Source of the DNA: an uncultured Desulfobacterium sp.
GTDB taxonomy: Bacteria > Desulfobacterota > DSM-4660 > Desulfatiglandales > Desulfatiglandaceae
DNA length: 34,054 nt
Reading direction: 5' to 3'
Assembly: GCA_900258555.1 (NCBI GenBank)
Contig: LT984854.1
Coordinates: 510,392-544,445 of the forward strand
This document shows positions 17,262 to 25,453 of the stretch, in pieces (the stretch's first letter is position 1; each line of letters begins with the position of its first letter). The position numbers were made by a program, and so were the translations under genes. Below the pieces are notes generated by a model. That model worked only from the letters and a program-made list of their open reading frames with translations, made no database searches and was not told where the DNA came from.

Positions 17262-18098
17262 ATGCTGCTTCCTTCTGATTTTTTTGAGCTCGACGGTTAC
17301 GAACATAAGGGGCTTTTTGCTGCCGATCAACCTGTGTGGACAGTGCTTGACCGTTTGAAGGGTTATATGGAATCTCTTTTTCAAGACCCCTGGCCCCTTA
17401 AAGGCTTTGAGGGGATGGTGGAAAACTCTATCGTAATAGTTGACGGCGCCGTGCGCCATGACCTCTATGTCAGGTCCGCAGGCAAGGGGTCTGTTCGGGC
17501 ATTTGACGGAGACAACATTGTCCAGAATGCCGCCATAATCATGCAGGGTGCTTATTTGTATGATGACAGGGTGATAATCGGACCCGGTACTGTGGTTGAG
17601 CCAGGGGCTTTGATTAAGGGGCCCACAGTGGTGGGCTCAGACACTGAGGTCCGCCAGGGGGCATATATGCGCGGCGACTGCCTTGTGGGAAACAGGTGCG
17701 TTGTGGGTCATACCACAGAAATCAAAAGTTCGGTCATGCTGGACGGCGCCAAGGCAGGACATTTCGCCTATATCGGCGACAGCATCTTAGGAAGAGATGT
17801 CAACCTGGGCGCAGGAACAAAGCTCGCTAACCTGAAGATGATCCCGGGCAGTATATTTATAAGGGATTCCGAGGGAAACTTCCACAAGACCGGACGTCGC
17901 AAAATCGGGGCCATACTTGGAGACAGGACCGAGACCGGATGCAACTCTGTTACATCGCCGGGTACACTGATGGAGCCCGGCTCTGTTGTCTTTCCAGCGA
18001 TTTCGGTGGCAGGGGGTTATTACAAGAGAGGTTCCTGTGTAATGCCGCGCCGAGGTTCAATTGATATCAGGAGAAATATATTTGGTGAGGAAAGGTAA
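17262..18098 (+). CDS. Left-handed beta-helix protein, GlmU-acetyltransferase-like (sugar-nucleotide acyltransferase or regulator)
   Basis: The 278-residue product has about 80 residues of unique N-terminus, then hexapeptide turns of a left-handed beta helix (VIIGPGTVVEPGALIKGPTV and VGSDTEVRQGAYMRGD, then VGNRCVVGHTTEIKSSVML). The stretch KAGHFAYIGDSILGRDVNLG with AGTKLANLK resembles the active-site end of GlmU (KANHLSYIGD...VNIGAGT). The uridylyltransferase domain of GlmU is absent. It may acetylate or bind an amino-sugar nucleotide. I chose ATG at 17262 (AAAAGGAG stands 9 bases before it) over an ATG 20 codons upstream that overlaps rapZ. It is probably in one operon with rapZ. Confidence 0.8.
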   Translation: MLLPSDFFELDGYEHKGLFAADQPVWTVLDRLKGYMESLFQDPWPLKGFEGMVENSIVIVDGAVRHDLYVRSAGKGSVRAFDGDNIVQNAAIIMQGAYLYDDRVIIGPGTVVEPGALIKGPTVVGSDTEVRQGAYMRGDCLVGNRCVVGHTTEIKSSVMLDGAKAGHFAYIGDSILGRDVNLGAGTKLANLKMIPGSIFIRDSEGNFHKTGRRKIGAILGDRTETGCNSVTSPGTLMEPGSVVFPAISVAGGYYKRGSCVMPRRGSIDIRRNIFGEER

Positions 18099-18127
18099 TA
18101 AAAGGCACGGAATCTTTTTATGAAAGC

Positions 18128-18952
18128 CTATATCCTGCCGCCAGGCATAACTATCGCTGAAATCTGCTCATTAGCTGAAAATTCACCCGCCTCTTTCTCC
18201 GCCTCTCTTCGGGATGCATAATTTCCTATACGAACGGTGTACCAGGTTTTGTCTGATCTATCCTTAAAAGGAACGACCCTGGCTTCATATCCTTTATCAG
18301 CAAGTTTTTTTGTCAAAACTTGTGCATTTTTCATGGAAAGGAAGGCCCCTGCCTGGATACAGAACCCGATGTCTTTGTCTTTGAGTGGATTTGTTTGACC
18401 TGGATTTGTTTTTTTGTTTTCCGCCGCCATTATCCACTCAAGCTGCCTGCGGGTCTCCACACTGTCCGGGTCAATTTCAAGAGCCATTTTATAATCCGAC
18501 ATCGCCTTGGCCTTTTCTCCTTTACTGAATCTTGCAGCCCCCCTGTTGCTGTATGCCTTAAAAAAAGCCGGATCCGCCCCCAGTGCCCTGTTATAATCTT
18601 CAATCGCTCTATCATATTCGAGCTTGTGAAACCAGGCCGCTCCCCTGTTGCTGTAAACCTCAGCGCTTGCGCCTGCTATTTCCAGGGCCGCAGTATAGTC
18701 TGCAATGGCCCGGTCATATTCACCTTCCAGACTCCACGCAATTCCGCGGTTGTTATAGGCCTGATAATTTTCAGGGTCTTCTTCTATGGCCCTGGAAAAG
18801 GCGTCTATGGCCCTTTCGTAGTGATTCAGTCTCAACTCTGTAAGCCCGATGTCAAACCATTGTCCAGCCGCGAACGCAGACCCGCACAGCATCAGAAAGG
18901 CAATTACCGGCCACATCGGGATTACTGGCACATACCTGATCAATATCTGCAT
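18128..18952 (-). CDS. Exported TPR protein with C-terminal SPOR domain
   Basis: The 274-residue protein begins with a hydrophobic export segment ending near FAA at about residues 12-29. At least four tetratricopeptide repeats follow (LNHYERAIDAFSRAIEEDPE, EGEYDRAIADYTAALEIA, KLEYDRAIEDYNRALGADPA, KGEKAKAMSDYKMALEIDPD). The last 80 residues are a SPOR domain (FCIQAGAFLSMKNAQVLTKK, YEARVVPF, WYTVRIGNYASRREAEKEAG). SPOR domains bind denuded glycan strands, so it probably sits in the periplasm at sites of peptidoglycan turnover, with the TPRs as a binding scaffold. It converges with the beta-helix gene, with 29 bases between the stops. No partner gene is obvious. Confidence 0.85.
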   Translation of the reverse strand: MQILIRYVPVIPMWPVIAFLMLCGSAFAAGQWFDIGLTELRLNHYERAIDAFSRAIEEDPENYQAYNNRGIAWSLEGEYDRAIADYTAALEIAGASAEVYSNRGAAWFHKLEYDRAIEDYNRALGADPAFFKAYSNRGAARFSKGEKAKAMSDYKMALEIDPDSVETRRQLEWIMAAENKKTNPGQTNPLKDKDIGFCIQAGAFLSMKNAQVLTKKLADKGYEARVVPFKDRSDKTWYTVRIGNYASRREAEKEAGEFSANEQISAIVMPGGRI

Positions 18953-19014
18953 CTAATTCTGTCCATGAAAAAACGCACGCCCAAAGGATTGCAGACAAAA
19001 AACGTGTTTTTCCC

Positions 19015-19044
19015 TTGACTTTGTTTTGAAAGTTTTTCTATTAT
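19015..19044 (+). promoter_or_regulatory. Sigma70-type promoter for the cytochrome c3 gene
   Basis: TTGACT (19015-19020), an 18-base spacer and TATTAT (19039-19044), with an AT-rich leader of about 75 bases up to a strong binding site (AAAGGAGGG) ahead of the cytochrome start. The match is good enough to expect high constitutive expression. Confidence 0.6.
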
Positions 19045-19127
19045 CCGTTACAAATCGGCATTGAGATGCCCATTATAATAAGATCAAATTGAAAAAATTT
19101 AAAGTCTAAAGGAGGGAATATTTTGGT

Positions 19128-19586
19128 ATGAGACTAAAATCTCTTGGTATTATTGCTGCTGGTTGCTCTGCGCTACTTTTTCTGGCCATGGGTCCTCTGA
19201 CTGCTGCCGACGCCCCGGCTGTTGTTACTGCCCCTGACACCATCAAAATGGAATCAAAGATTTACAAAAAGCACACAAAAGGCGTGGTAACATTTTCCCA
19301 CAAAAAACACGCCGAACACAAAGGTGTGAGCTGCACTGACTGTCACCATGTATATAAAGACGGAAAGAACACCTGGAAGCAAGGCGATCCGGTGCAGAAA
19401 TGTGATGCCTGTCATACTGAGACCGGCAAACCGCCAAAGGAAATGGCCAAAAAGGATGTTATTGCAAAATACCACAAAGAGGCCGTTCACGAGAACTGCA
19501 AGTCTTGCCATAAAAAGATGGTTGACAAGAACAGTGACATGGGCAAGGCATTGAAGGCCTGTACCGGTTGTCATCCAAAGAAGTAA
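19128..19586 (+). CDS. Periplasmic tetraheme cytochrome c3 (class III)
   Basis: Cytochrome c3 carries electrons between periplasmic hydrogenases or formate dehydrogenases and membrane complexes in sulfate reducers. The 152-residue precursor has a signal peptide (MRLKSLGIIAAGCSALLF..., cleavage near residue 27). Four CxxCH heme sites lie at residues 69-73 (CTDCH), 92-96 (CDACH), 124-128 (CKSCH) and 145-149 (CTGCH). Additional axial histidines are in VTFSHKKHAEH and YHKEAVHENC. Many lysines make the surface basic, as in type I c3. It is a single-gene unit with its own promoter and terminator, close to the dsr operon, whose DsrJ subunit is a possible redox partner. Confidence 0.93.
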   Translation: MRLKSLGIIAAGCSALLFLAMGPLTAADAPAVVTAPDTIKMESKIYKKHTKGVVTFSHKKHAEHKGVSCTDCHHVYKDGKNTWKQGDPVQKCDACHTETGKPPKEMAKKDVIAKYHKEAVHENCKSCHKKMVDKNSDMGKALKACTGCHPKK

Positions 19587-19610
19587 ATTTAACTTAAATT
19601 ATATACACTA

Positions 19611-19646
19611 AAAAAGCCGATCCTTTTTGAGGACCGGCTTTTTTTT
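19611..19646 (+). terminator. Intrinsic terminator after cytochrome c3
   Basis: AAAAAGCCGATCCT pairs with AGGACCGGCTTTTT (one mismatch, loop TTTTG), ending in a run of eight T, 25 bases after the stop. The flanking A run makes it usable in both directions. Confidence 0.85.
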
Positions 19647-19785
19647 GCAGTTTTTCAAAAGTTATGTCAGTGCGCGGCCGGAAAGAGCCTGTTTTTGTGT
19701 TTGCATCACCAATAACGGAGGTTAATAATTGCCCCTACTAATCAGAAGTCAGTTTCTATTGAACTAATTGCCTTAACAGCAGAAA

Positions 19786-19832
19786 CAAAAAAAGGCGGAG
19801 TCCCATCAGCGCATTGATGGGACTCCGCCTTT
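19786..19832 (-). terminator. Intrinsic terminator after the ferredoxin gene
   Basis: A perfect 18-bp inverted repeat (AAAGGCGGAGTCCCATCA and its complement, loop of 6) starts about 23 bases after the ferredoxin stop. On the minus strand the stem is followed by a long T run. The region between the two terminators (19650-19785) holds no gene I can see. Confidence 0.9.
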
Positions 19833-19855
19833 AGATGCCTTGTCCGATAAGACCC

Positions 19856-20044
19856 TTAGATTTCAGTAACTGTGATGGCCTCGTGCTCACATACTTCAAC
19901 GCAGCTTTCACATCCGAGGCACTCTTCCGCATTCACTGGTTCAGATTTGCCGTCCACCAGTTCATAGACATCCACAGGGCACACCTCAATACATTCTTCA
20001 CACCCTTCACACTTGTCTTTGTCAACCACTACTTCGTAACCCAT
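19856..20044 (-). CDS. 2x[4Fe-4S] bacterial ferredoxin
   Basis: Small cytoplasmic electron carrier of 62 residues. Two cluster motifs are CEGCEECIEVCP and CLGCESCVEVCE, each giving three cysteines to one cluster and the fourth to the other. The protein is very acidic, as is usual for clostridial-type ferredoxins. GGAGGG stands 7-8 bases before the ATG. It lies 161 bases downstream of dsrP in the same direction but has its own promoter and terminator, so it can be made alone. A role in passing electrons to or from cytoplasmic sulfite-reduction steps is possible; nothing in the sequence proves the partner. Confidence 0.95.
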   Translation of the reverse strand: MGYEVVVDKDKCEGCEECIEVCPVDVYELVDGKSEPVNAEECLGCESCVEVCEHEAITVTEI

Positions 20045-20124
20045 ATCCTAACCCTCCTATCTAAATAAAAATAATTGCTTTTTGATCTCTAAAGATTTGC
20101 GCTGTTGTAAAACCCTCTGCCAGC

Positions 20125-20165
20125 AAGTAAGCGGCTTACTTAGCAGAGTGACATATCACTGTCAA
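20125..20165 (-). promoter_or_regulatory. Ferredoxin promoter with overlapping palindromic operator candidate
   Basis: Minus-strand TTGACA (20165-20160), a 17-base spacer and TAAGTA (20142-20137). A perfect palindrome with 8-base arms, AAGTAAGC-G-GCTTACTT at 20125-20141, covers the -10 and the expected start of transcription. A looser GTGA-N4-TCAC repeat lies in the spacer. Operator is the simplest reading. The palindrome could also form an RNA hairpin in the leader, but most of it would lie before or at +1. Confidence 0.55.
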
Positions 20166-20205
20166 GTGTTTTTCCGCAAACCCACAAATCCCAAATTACC
20201 ACTTT

Positions 20206-21372
20206 CTAGTGATTGGTTACCCCGACCTCTTCCTTTATTGAAATGGCTATCTTGTACAAAATTGTCAATACAAAAAATCCTGTAGCCCATATTGCAAGAC
20301 AGATTATTATCTCACGTGCAGTGGGCATGTACTCAATTACCTTATGAAAAGGATTAGGGATAAAACCTCCTATTACCAGTCCGACACCCTTATCTATCCA
20401 GGTGCCGATGAATACCGCCACGCATCCCAGCGCCAGGGTGGTCTCGTTTCTGCGCAATGCAGGTATGACCAGGAGGACGAGCGCCACAACACAGAAGAAG
20501 ACCGATGTCCACATCCAGGGGACAAGCCTTGAATGCCCATCAAGACCTGCATAGAGGTAGACAAGGGAGCTTTGATGCTCAGGTATGCCGCTGTAAAATG
20601 CGGTAAAGACCTCCAGAAGTAGGAAAAAGCAATTGAGTATCATGGCATAAGTGATAATCCCGCCGAGGGTCCTCAACTGCTCCTTTCCAGGGTCGAACTT
20701 GGTGAGCTTTCGAACCAGGAGACAGAGCAGCAACAGAAGAGATGGGCCTGCTGCAAAGGCCGAAGAAAGAAAGCGCGCGGCCATGATAGCGGTGATCCAC
20801 AGGTGTCTTCCAGGGATGCCAGCATACAGAAATGCCGTAACCGTATGGATGCTGAAGGCCCAAGGGATGGATACGTAGGCCAGAAACTTTACCCATTTTT
20901 TGTATTGCACTCCCTTCCTCTCTGCAGCCAGGACATTCCATCCAACAATAATATTAAGGAAAAGATATCCGTTTAACACGATCATATCCCAGAACAGGAT
21001 TGATCTGGGGCTTGGATACAGGATCACGTTCAGCATGCGGACCGGATTTCCTATATCCACGAAGATGAAGAGCAGGCACATGATAACCGCAGCAATGGCC
21101 AGAAACTCTCCCAGGATGGTTATCCTGCCGAATGCCTTATAGTCGTGGATATAATAGGGCAGCACCACCATCACGCCTCCTGCGGCAATACCGACAAGGT
21201 AGGTGAACTGTGCAATATAGAGACCCCAGGAAATATCCCTGCTCATGCCGGTGATCTTTAGTCCCTCATTGAACTGCGTAATGTAGCATACGACACCTAC
21301 GGTCATCACGGCAAGCAAAGAGCCTAATAACCACCAGTAACCTGGACTTCCTTTTAACGCTCGCTCAAGCAT
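20206..21372 (-). CDS. dsrP: DsrP, NrfD-type membrane subunit of the DsrMKJOP complex
   Basis: Integral membrane quinone-interacting subunit of the sulfite-reduction complex. The 388 residues have about ten hydrophobic spans, starting with SPGYWWLLGSLLAVMTVGVV. Typical NrfD/PsrC family stretches are GMSRDISWGLYIAQFTYLVG and then AGGVMVVLPYY, and PWAFSIHTVTAFLYAGIPGR. No heme or cluster motif is present, as expected. It is the last gene of dsrMKJOP, 7 bases after dsrO, with GAGG before its ATG. In this complex DsrP and DsrO form a module that exchanges electrons with menaquinone on the periplasmic side. Confidence 0.95.
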   Translation of the reverse strand: MLERALKGSPGYWWLLGSLLAVMTVGVVCYITQFNEGLKITGMSRDISWGLYIAQFTYLVGIAAGGVMVVLPYYIHDYKAFGRITILGEFLAIAAVIMCLLFIFVDIGNPVRMLNVILYPSPRSILFWDMIVLNGYLFLNIIVGWNVLAAERKGVQYKKWVKFLAYVSIPWAFSIHTVTAFLYAGIPGRHLWITAIMAARFLSSAFAAGPSLLLLLCLLVRKLTKFDPGKEQLRTLGGIITYAMILNCFFLLLEVFTAFYSGIPEHQSSLVYLYAGLDGHSRLVPWMWTSVFFCVVALVLLVIPALRRNETTLALGCVAVFIGTWIDKGVGLVIGGFIPNPFHKVIEYMPTAREIIICLAIWATGFFVLTILYKIAISIKEEVGVTNH

Positions 21373-21379
21373 AGTAACC

Positions 21380-22201
21380 TCATATCAAATAATATACTTT
21401 CGGTTCAGTGCCCAATTCGGTCTTTCGGCGAATAGAGTAACGGCTGTGCAACAGTTTTCTGATCTCTGAGGCTGGATCATTCAGATCACCGAAGATAAGG
21501 GCATGGACATTGATATTCTGACAAGTCTCAACACAGACAGGGATTTTGCCGACGCCCAGCCTCTCATCGCAGAAATTACACTTTTCAACCACACCTTTGG
21601 TCCTGGTCGGATAATTCATGTTGGTGGGGAAATCAGGGTTCAATTCCTTTGGCGCCTTTCTCGGGTCGCCCCAGTTAAAGCTACGAGACCCGAAAGGACA
21701 GGCCGCCATACAGAACCTGCACCCTATGCAGCGATGTAGATCCATCATCACCACCCCGTCTTCCCTCCTCCAGGTGGACTTTGTAGGGCAGACCCTGCAG
21801 CAGGGCGGGTTTTCACAGTGGTTACAGAGTGCAATAAAGGGCTTTTCTTTGACATCTTCACTAATAAACTCATTGTGCTGGCTGGGAAATAAGTGCTCGT
21901 AACTCTCCTGCCATATCCACTTCATCTCTTCCTTTATGTTGTCTCCAAAGTTAGGCACATTGTGCACCCGGTGGCAGGCGGCCATACACTGGTTGCATTT
22001 TCCTTTTTCCTGCTCCTCCAGGCACTTTTTCATATCAATGACCATTGCCCATTTCTTTTGATTGGTCGCAACAGGCACGGCGCTTCCTGCAGAGGCAAAG
22101 AGCTCCCCAGGGGCGAAGATGTCAACCGCTGTCTTTCCTCCCAGGCCAAAGGCTGCTGAAAGGCCTGCAATTTTTAAGAATTTTCTTCTGTCTACGGTCA
22201 T
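21380..22201 (-). CDS. dsrO: DsrO, periplasmic iron-sulfur subunit of DsrMKJOP
   Basis: DsrO is exported folded by the Tat system: MTVDRRKFLKIAGLSAAFGL carries the RRKFLK motif and a hydrophobic stretch. The 273 residues contain cysteine groups for [4Fe-4S] clusters: CNQCMAACHRVHN with an earlier Cys60, CNHCENPPCCRVCPTKST, CIGCRFCMAACPFG, and CNFCDERLGVGKIPVCVETC. The family usually binds three clusters, and the relation to NrfC/HmcB is clear. It overlaps the end of dsrJ by 4 bases (ATGA) and precedes dsrP. It passes electrons between DsrP and the DsrJ cytochrome. Confidence 0.95.
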   Translation of the reverse strand: MTVDRRKFLKIAGLSAAFGLGGKTAVDIFAPGELFASAGSAVPVATNQKKWAMVIDMKKCLEEQEKGKCNQCMAACHRVHNVPNFGDNIKEEMKWIWQESYEHLFPSQHNEFISEDVKEKPFIALCNHCENPPCCRVCPTKSTWRREDGVVMMDLHRCIGCRFCMAACPFGSRSFNWGDPRKAPKELNPDFPTNMNYPTRTKGVVEKCNFCDERLGVGKIPVCVETCQNINVHALIFGDLNDPASEIRKLLHSRYSIRRKTELGTEPKVYYLI

Positions 22202-22689
22202 TGCTTATCCTCCTTCGGCTGGACATGACAATCCCAGCAATAAGGGGAGACGCCAAGATAGTTGTGACACTCATCACAGAACTTTGACTTATTTGAATGG
22301 CACTCCATGCATGTTACCTGAAGGCTCTTATAATACGTCTTCCCAGTTGCGCCTGGGGTTGAGGCATCGCTTGAAGTAATAAAGCGCCTCCATTTCTCCA
22401 GTAGTTGTCCATCAAACTGGTTATTCCACCACAGGTCCTGATTGGCGTTAAAATACCTGCTTCCTTCCCGGACGACCTCCTGCCTCCAGTTGTCCAGCAA
22501 CTGCATGTGCCAGGCCGTCATATAGGGCTTGGGCGCTACACACTGTTTTGCCTCTTTGGCCTTTGGGGTAAGTTCAGGTACGGGTGCCTTCCCCGCCTTT
22601 CCGCCATTATAGATGAAAGGCGACAGAAACAGACAAAGTCCAATGATCAGACCGGGCAATATCGTCCCTCTATCATAGAAAGTCATCAT
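22198..22689 (-). CDS. dsrJ: DsrJ, membrane-anchored triheme cytochrome c of DsrMKJOP
   Basis: The 163-residue protein has an uncleaved-looking N-terminal membrane anchor (TILPGLIIGLCLFLSPFIY) and three CxxCH heme sites near the C-terminus: CMECH (127-131), CDECH (138-142) and CWDCH (151-155). Cys50 in AKQCVAPKPYM matches the position expected for the unusual cysteine ligand of one DsrJ heme described in other organisms. The gap between the anchor and the hemes is normal. It overlaps dsrK by 4 bases and dsrO by 4 bases, so the order K-J-O is translationally coupled. Confidence 0.95.
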   Translation of the reverse strand: MMTFYDRGTILPGLIIGLCLFLSPFIYNGGKAGKAPVPELTPKAKEAKQCVAPKPYMTAWHMQLLDNWRQEVVREGSRYFNANQDLWWNNQFDGQLLEKWRRFITSSDASTPGATGKTYYKSLQVTCMECHSNKSKFCDECHNYLGVSPYCWDCHVQPKEDKQ

Positions 22690-24308
22690 TCTTCCTCCTC
22701 CATTCCCGGGAGGGGCTCTCCACGAAGATTTGTGGTTCTTTCCTTTTCACCCTCAAAGACCAGGGCATTTGCGACCATCTCATGGACCCCGGTGACCGCA
22801 ACCTCAGGCACCCAGTAACCAAGGGATGTGGGCAGCACTGCCCTATCCAGGGCGCAGATACATGAGAGCATATTTACACCGTATTTTTCATGCACATGCT
22901 TTACCGCATTGGCCCTGGGAAGCCCGCCCCGCATCCTCAGTTCCATGTCTTCTCCTGCGTTCAGGCCTGAACCGCTACCGCAGCAGAACGTCTGCTCCCT
23001 GATGGTGTTGGGCGGCATTTCGTAAAAATTGTTACAGACATTTTTTATCACATACCTGGGCTCTTCGAGAAAGCCCATGCCCCTGGATGTATTGCACGAG
23101 TCATGAAAGGTGACTATGAGGTTATCATTACGGCTTGGATCGAGCTTCAGTCGGTTATTCCTCATAAGATCCGCGGTAAATTCTATTATGTGCACCATCT
23201 TGGTTCCGGTGGCGGTCTCAAACTTTGTACCGGTAATGGGTGACACGGGCTCCTCAAGAAAATCAGCCGGGCCGTTCCAGGTGTTCATGTACTGATGGAC
23301 GACCCTCCACATATGACCGCATTCCCCACCGAGTATCCATTTTACACCCAGTCTCTTGGCCTCTGCATACATCTTGGCATTGAGTCTTTTTGCCATCTCA
23401 TGAGAGGTGAAAAAACCGAAGTTTCCGCCTTCAGATGCATATGTGCTCCAGGTGATGTCCAGTCCCTGGGACTTCAGGTAGTGGAAGAGCATAAGATAGC
23501 CCATTGCGGTATATGTTCCTGGGTCGGCAAAAACATCCCCTGAAGGTGTGACAAACAGGATCTCAGCCCCTTTCCTGTTGAGATCCGGCTCTACCCTTAT
23601 GCCTGTAACTTCCTCGATTTCATCAACGAAGAAGTCAATCATATCCTTGTAGGCATGGGGTTGAATACCCAAATGATTGCCGGTCCGGTTGCAGTTGGCC
23701 ACGGGTCCAGCTATCCAGTCAATATTGAGACCCAAGAGATTGGTCAATTCCCTGCCCATGATGGTGATCTCCGCCATATCAATGCCATAGGGGCAGAACA
23801 CAGAGCAGCGCCTGCACTCAGTGCATTGGTAGAGATATGTCCACCATTCCTTGAGCACTTCCTCTGTGAGCTTTCTTGCACCGGCGATCTTTCCCAGTAT
23901 CTTTCCGGCGGCGGTAAACTTTTTTCTGTAGACCGACCGTAGAAGCTCTGCCCTCATCACCGGCATATTCTTCGGGTCACCTGAACCGATAAAAAAATGA
24001 CACTTGTCTGCGCAGGCCCCGCACCTGACACAGATATCCATAAAGAGCTTGAAGGAGCGATACTTATCAAGCCTGTCCTTCATGCCTTCTTCAACAATCT
24101 GCTCCCAGTTGTCAGGCAGTTTCCAGTCTTCATCCGCTGGGTTCCAATCCCTGGCGTTGGGCATGCCGACAGCGGCCAGGTTTTTGGCCTTTGCGCCATA
24201 ACAATATATGCCTGGCCTGATCTCGGCCGGGACATCCATCCAGCCTTCCATCAGGGGAGGTGCATGATCAATTTTTGATAATTCTTCTGGTTTGGGTGTG
24301 TCTGCCAT
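22686..24308 (-). CDS. dsrK: DsrK, HdrD-like cytoplasmic catalytic subunit of DsrMKJOP
   Basis: DsrK resembles the heterodisulfide reductase subunit HdrD and is thought to reduce the DsrC trisulfide made by sulfite reductase. In 540 residues there are two [4Fe-4S] motifs, CVRCGACADKCHFF (Cys93-103) and CTECRRCSVFCPYG (Cys162-172). CCG-type motifs that would hold the special catalytic cluster follow: HDSCNTSRG and CCGSGSGLN. No signal peptide is seen. AAGGAG stands 7 bases before the ATG. It follows dsrM after 20 bases and overlaps dsrJ by 4. dsrC and dsrAB are not in the window. Confidence 0.96.
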   Translation of the reverse strand: MADTPKPEELSKIDHAPPLMEGWMDVPAEIRPGIYCYGAKAKNLAAVGMPNARDWNPADEDWKLPDNWEQIVEEGMKDRLDKYRSFKLFMDICVRCGACADKCHFFIGSGDPKNMPVMRAELLRSVYRKKFTAAGKILGKIAGARKLTEEVLKEWWTYLYQCTECRRCSVFCPYGIDMAEITIMGRELTNLLGLNIDWIAGPVANCNRTGNHLGIQPHAYKDMIDFFVDEIEEVTGIRVEPDLNRKGAEILFVTPSGDVFADPGTYTAMGYLMLFHYLKSQGLDITWSTYASEGGNFGFFTSHEMAKRLNAKMYAEAKRLGVKWILGGECGHMWRVVHQYMNTWNGPADFLEEPVSPITGTKFETATGTKMVHIIEFTADLMRNNRLKLDPSRNDNLIVTFHDSCNTSRGMGFLEEPRYVIKNVCNNFYEMPPNTIREQTFCCGSGSGLNAGEDMELRMRGGLPRANAVKHVHEKYGVNMLSCICALDRAVLPTSLGYWVPEVAVTGVHEMVANALVFEGEKERTTNLRGEPLPGMEEEE

Positions 24309-24328
24309 GTCTGCTCCTTAACTCTACG

Positions 24329-25399
24329 TTATTCTTCCGCTTCTTTGGCTGGTTCCGAGTCAAGCCCCTTTTCAACCGGAAGCCCGGCCTCTATCATGTG
24401 TTCTCTGAACTCATTTTCGTAGGCCTCGTAGGTATGAAATTTTACCGGGTAGTTCCACGGGTTAACGTGTCTGACTATACGGCTGGTGTTGGCAAGGTTT
24501 CTTGTGGGGCTTAAAAATATCCCTGCCATATGACATAGTTTGCTAAATGGAAAATATGAGATTAGGACACATAAACAAAAAAGATGGACATAGAAAATTA
24601 CGCCGATACCGGCAGGTGCTACCGGGTGAAAGGTGAAGAGCCCTATGGCCAGCTCCTTGACAGCAGTGATGTCCACCCTGATGAGATATCTCATCAGTAT
24701 TCCGGTAGTACCCAGGGTAAGGATCAAAAACAGGGGGAAGTAATCTGCCGGAAGTGAAATATATCTGACCTGAGGGATGTAGATCCTCCTGAGAAGCAGA
24801 TATGTCAATGCCAGCATCAGGAGCATATCCGTCAGGTACACACCGGGGGCACCCAGGCCGTTTATAGGCAGAAGGCCCAACTGCATAAACCCGTCCAGTT
24901 TTTCAAGGATGAGGACGAATCCAGGCACCGGATCCATAAAGAACCTGAAATGCCTCAAAAAGATGACCAGAAATGAGTAATGAAACGCAAGGGCTGCAAG
25001 CCACAACCACTTTTCCCACTCGTAGTCTATCTTAGGGCCTGTTTCGGTGTTTCTGTATTCCAATTTGGTGTGTCTGAAAAGGGACCTGAAGGTGAGCACC
25101 TCAAAGATCATCCGGGCGACCACGCCATATGTGTTTTTGGGATTATCAATGGGGTTTGATTTGATCCATGGATACGAGAATTCCTGCCCTGCCGTCGTCG
25201 GTATACGGTAAGGCACCGGCGAACGGGACCAGTTCATAACACGATAAATCATTCCTATAACAAAAATAGCCAGGGCGGCGTATGGGACAATCACCCCAAA
25301 AAAGAAGTTGAGCTTCAACAACCCGACACCCACCAGGGGGATCATAACGACCGGCCCCATGCCAATGGCGGCAATCACCATACCAAGTATAAAGTTCAT
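24329..25399 (-). CDS. dsrM: DsrM, NarI-like diheme b membrane subunit of DsrMKJOP
   Basis: Integral membrane b-type cytochrome that oxidises menaquinol and passes electrons to DsrK. Of 356 residues, the first 50 form two hydrophobic spans and the middle carries a NarI-like set of further spans. Candidate heme histidines are in AALAFHYSFLVIFLRHFRFF and FYVHLFCLCVLISYFPFSKL followed by CHMAG. The C-terminal 60 residues are polar and charged (EFREHMIEAGLPVEKG). This matches the DsrM family in length and arrangement. It is the first structural gene of the operon, 54 bases after the RsbRD-domain gene. Confidence 0.95.
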   Translation of the reverse strand: MNFILGMVIAAIGMGPVVMIPLVGVGLLKLNFFFGVIVPYAALAIFVIGMIYRVMNWSRSPVPYRIPTTAGQEFSYPWIKSNPIDNPKNTYGVVARMIFEVLTFRSLFRHTKLEYRNTETGPKIDYEWEKWLWLAALAFHYSFLVIFLRHFRFFMDPVPGFVLILEKLDGFMQLGLLPINGLGAPGVYLTDMLLMLALTYLLLRRIYIPQVRYISLPADYFPLFLILTLGTTGILMRYLIRVDITAVKELAIGLFTFHPVAPAGIGVIFYVHLFCLCVLISYFPFSKLCHMAGIFLSPTRNLANTSRIVRHVNPWNYPVKFHTYEAYENEFREHMIEAGLPVEKGLDSEPAKEAEE

Positions 25400-25453
25400 A
25401 GGTTCTTACCTCACTCCTGTTCGTTCAGCCACTATTAAGCAATATTGCCCGAA

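Noticed and set aside
18320-19018. 232-codon plus-strand open frame across the TPR-SPOR gene and its upstream region
   Set aside because: It mirrors a convincing minus-strand gene with repeats; no binding site and no family resemblance.
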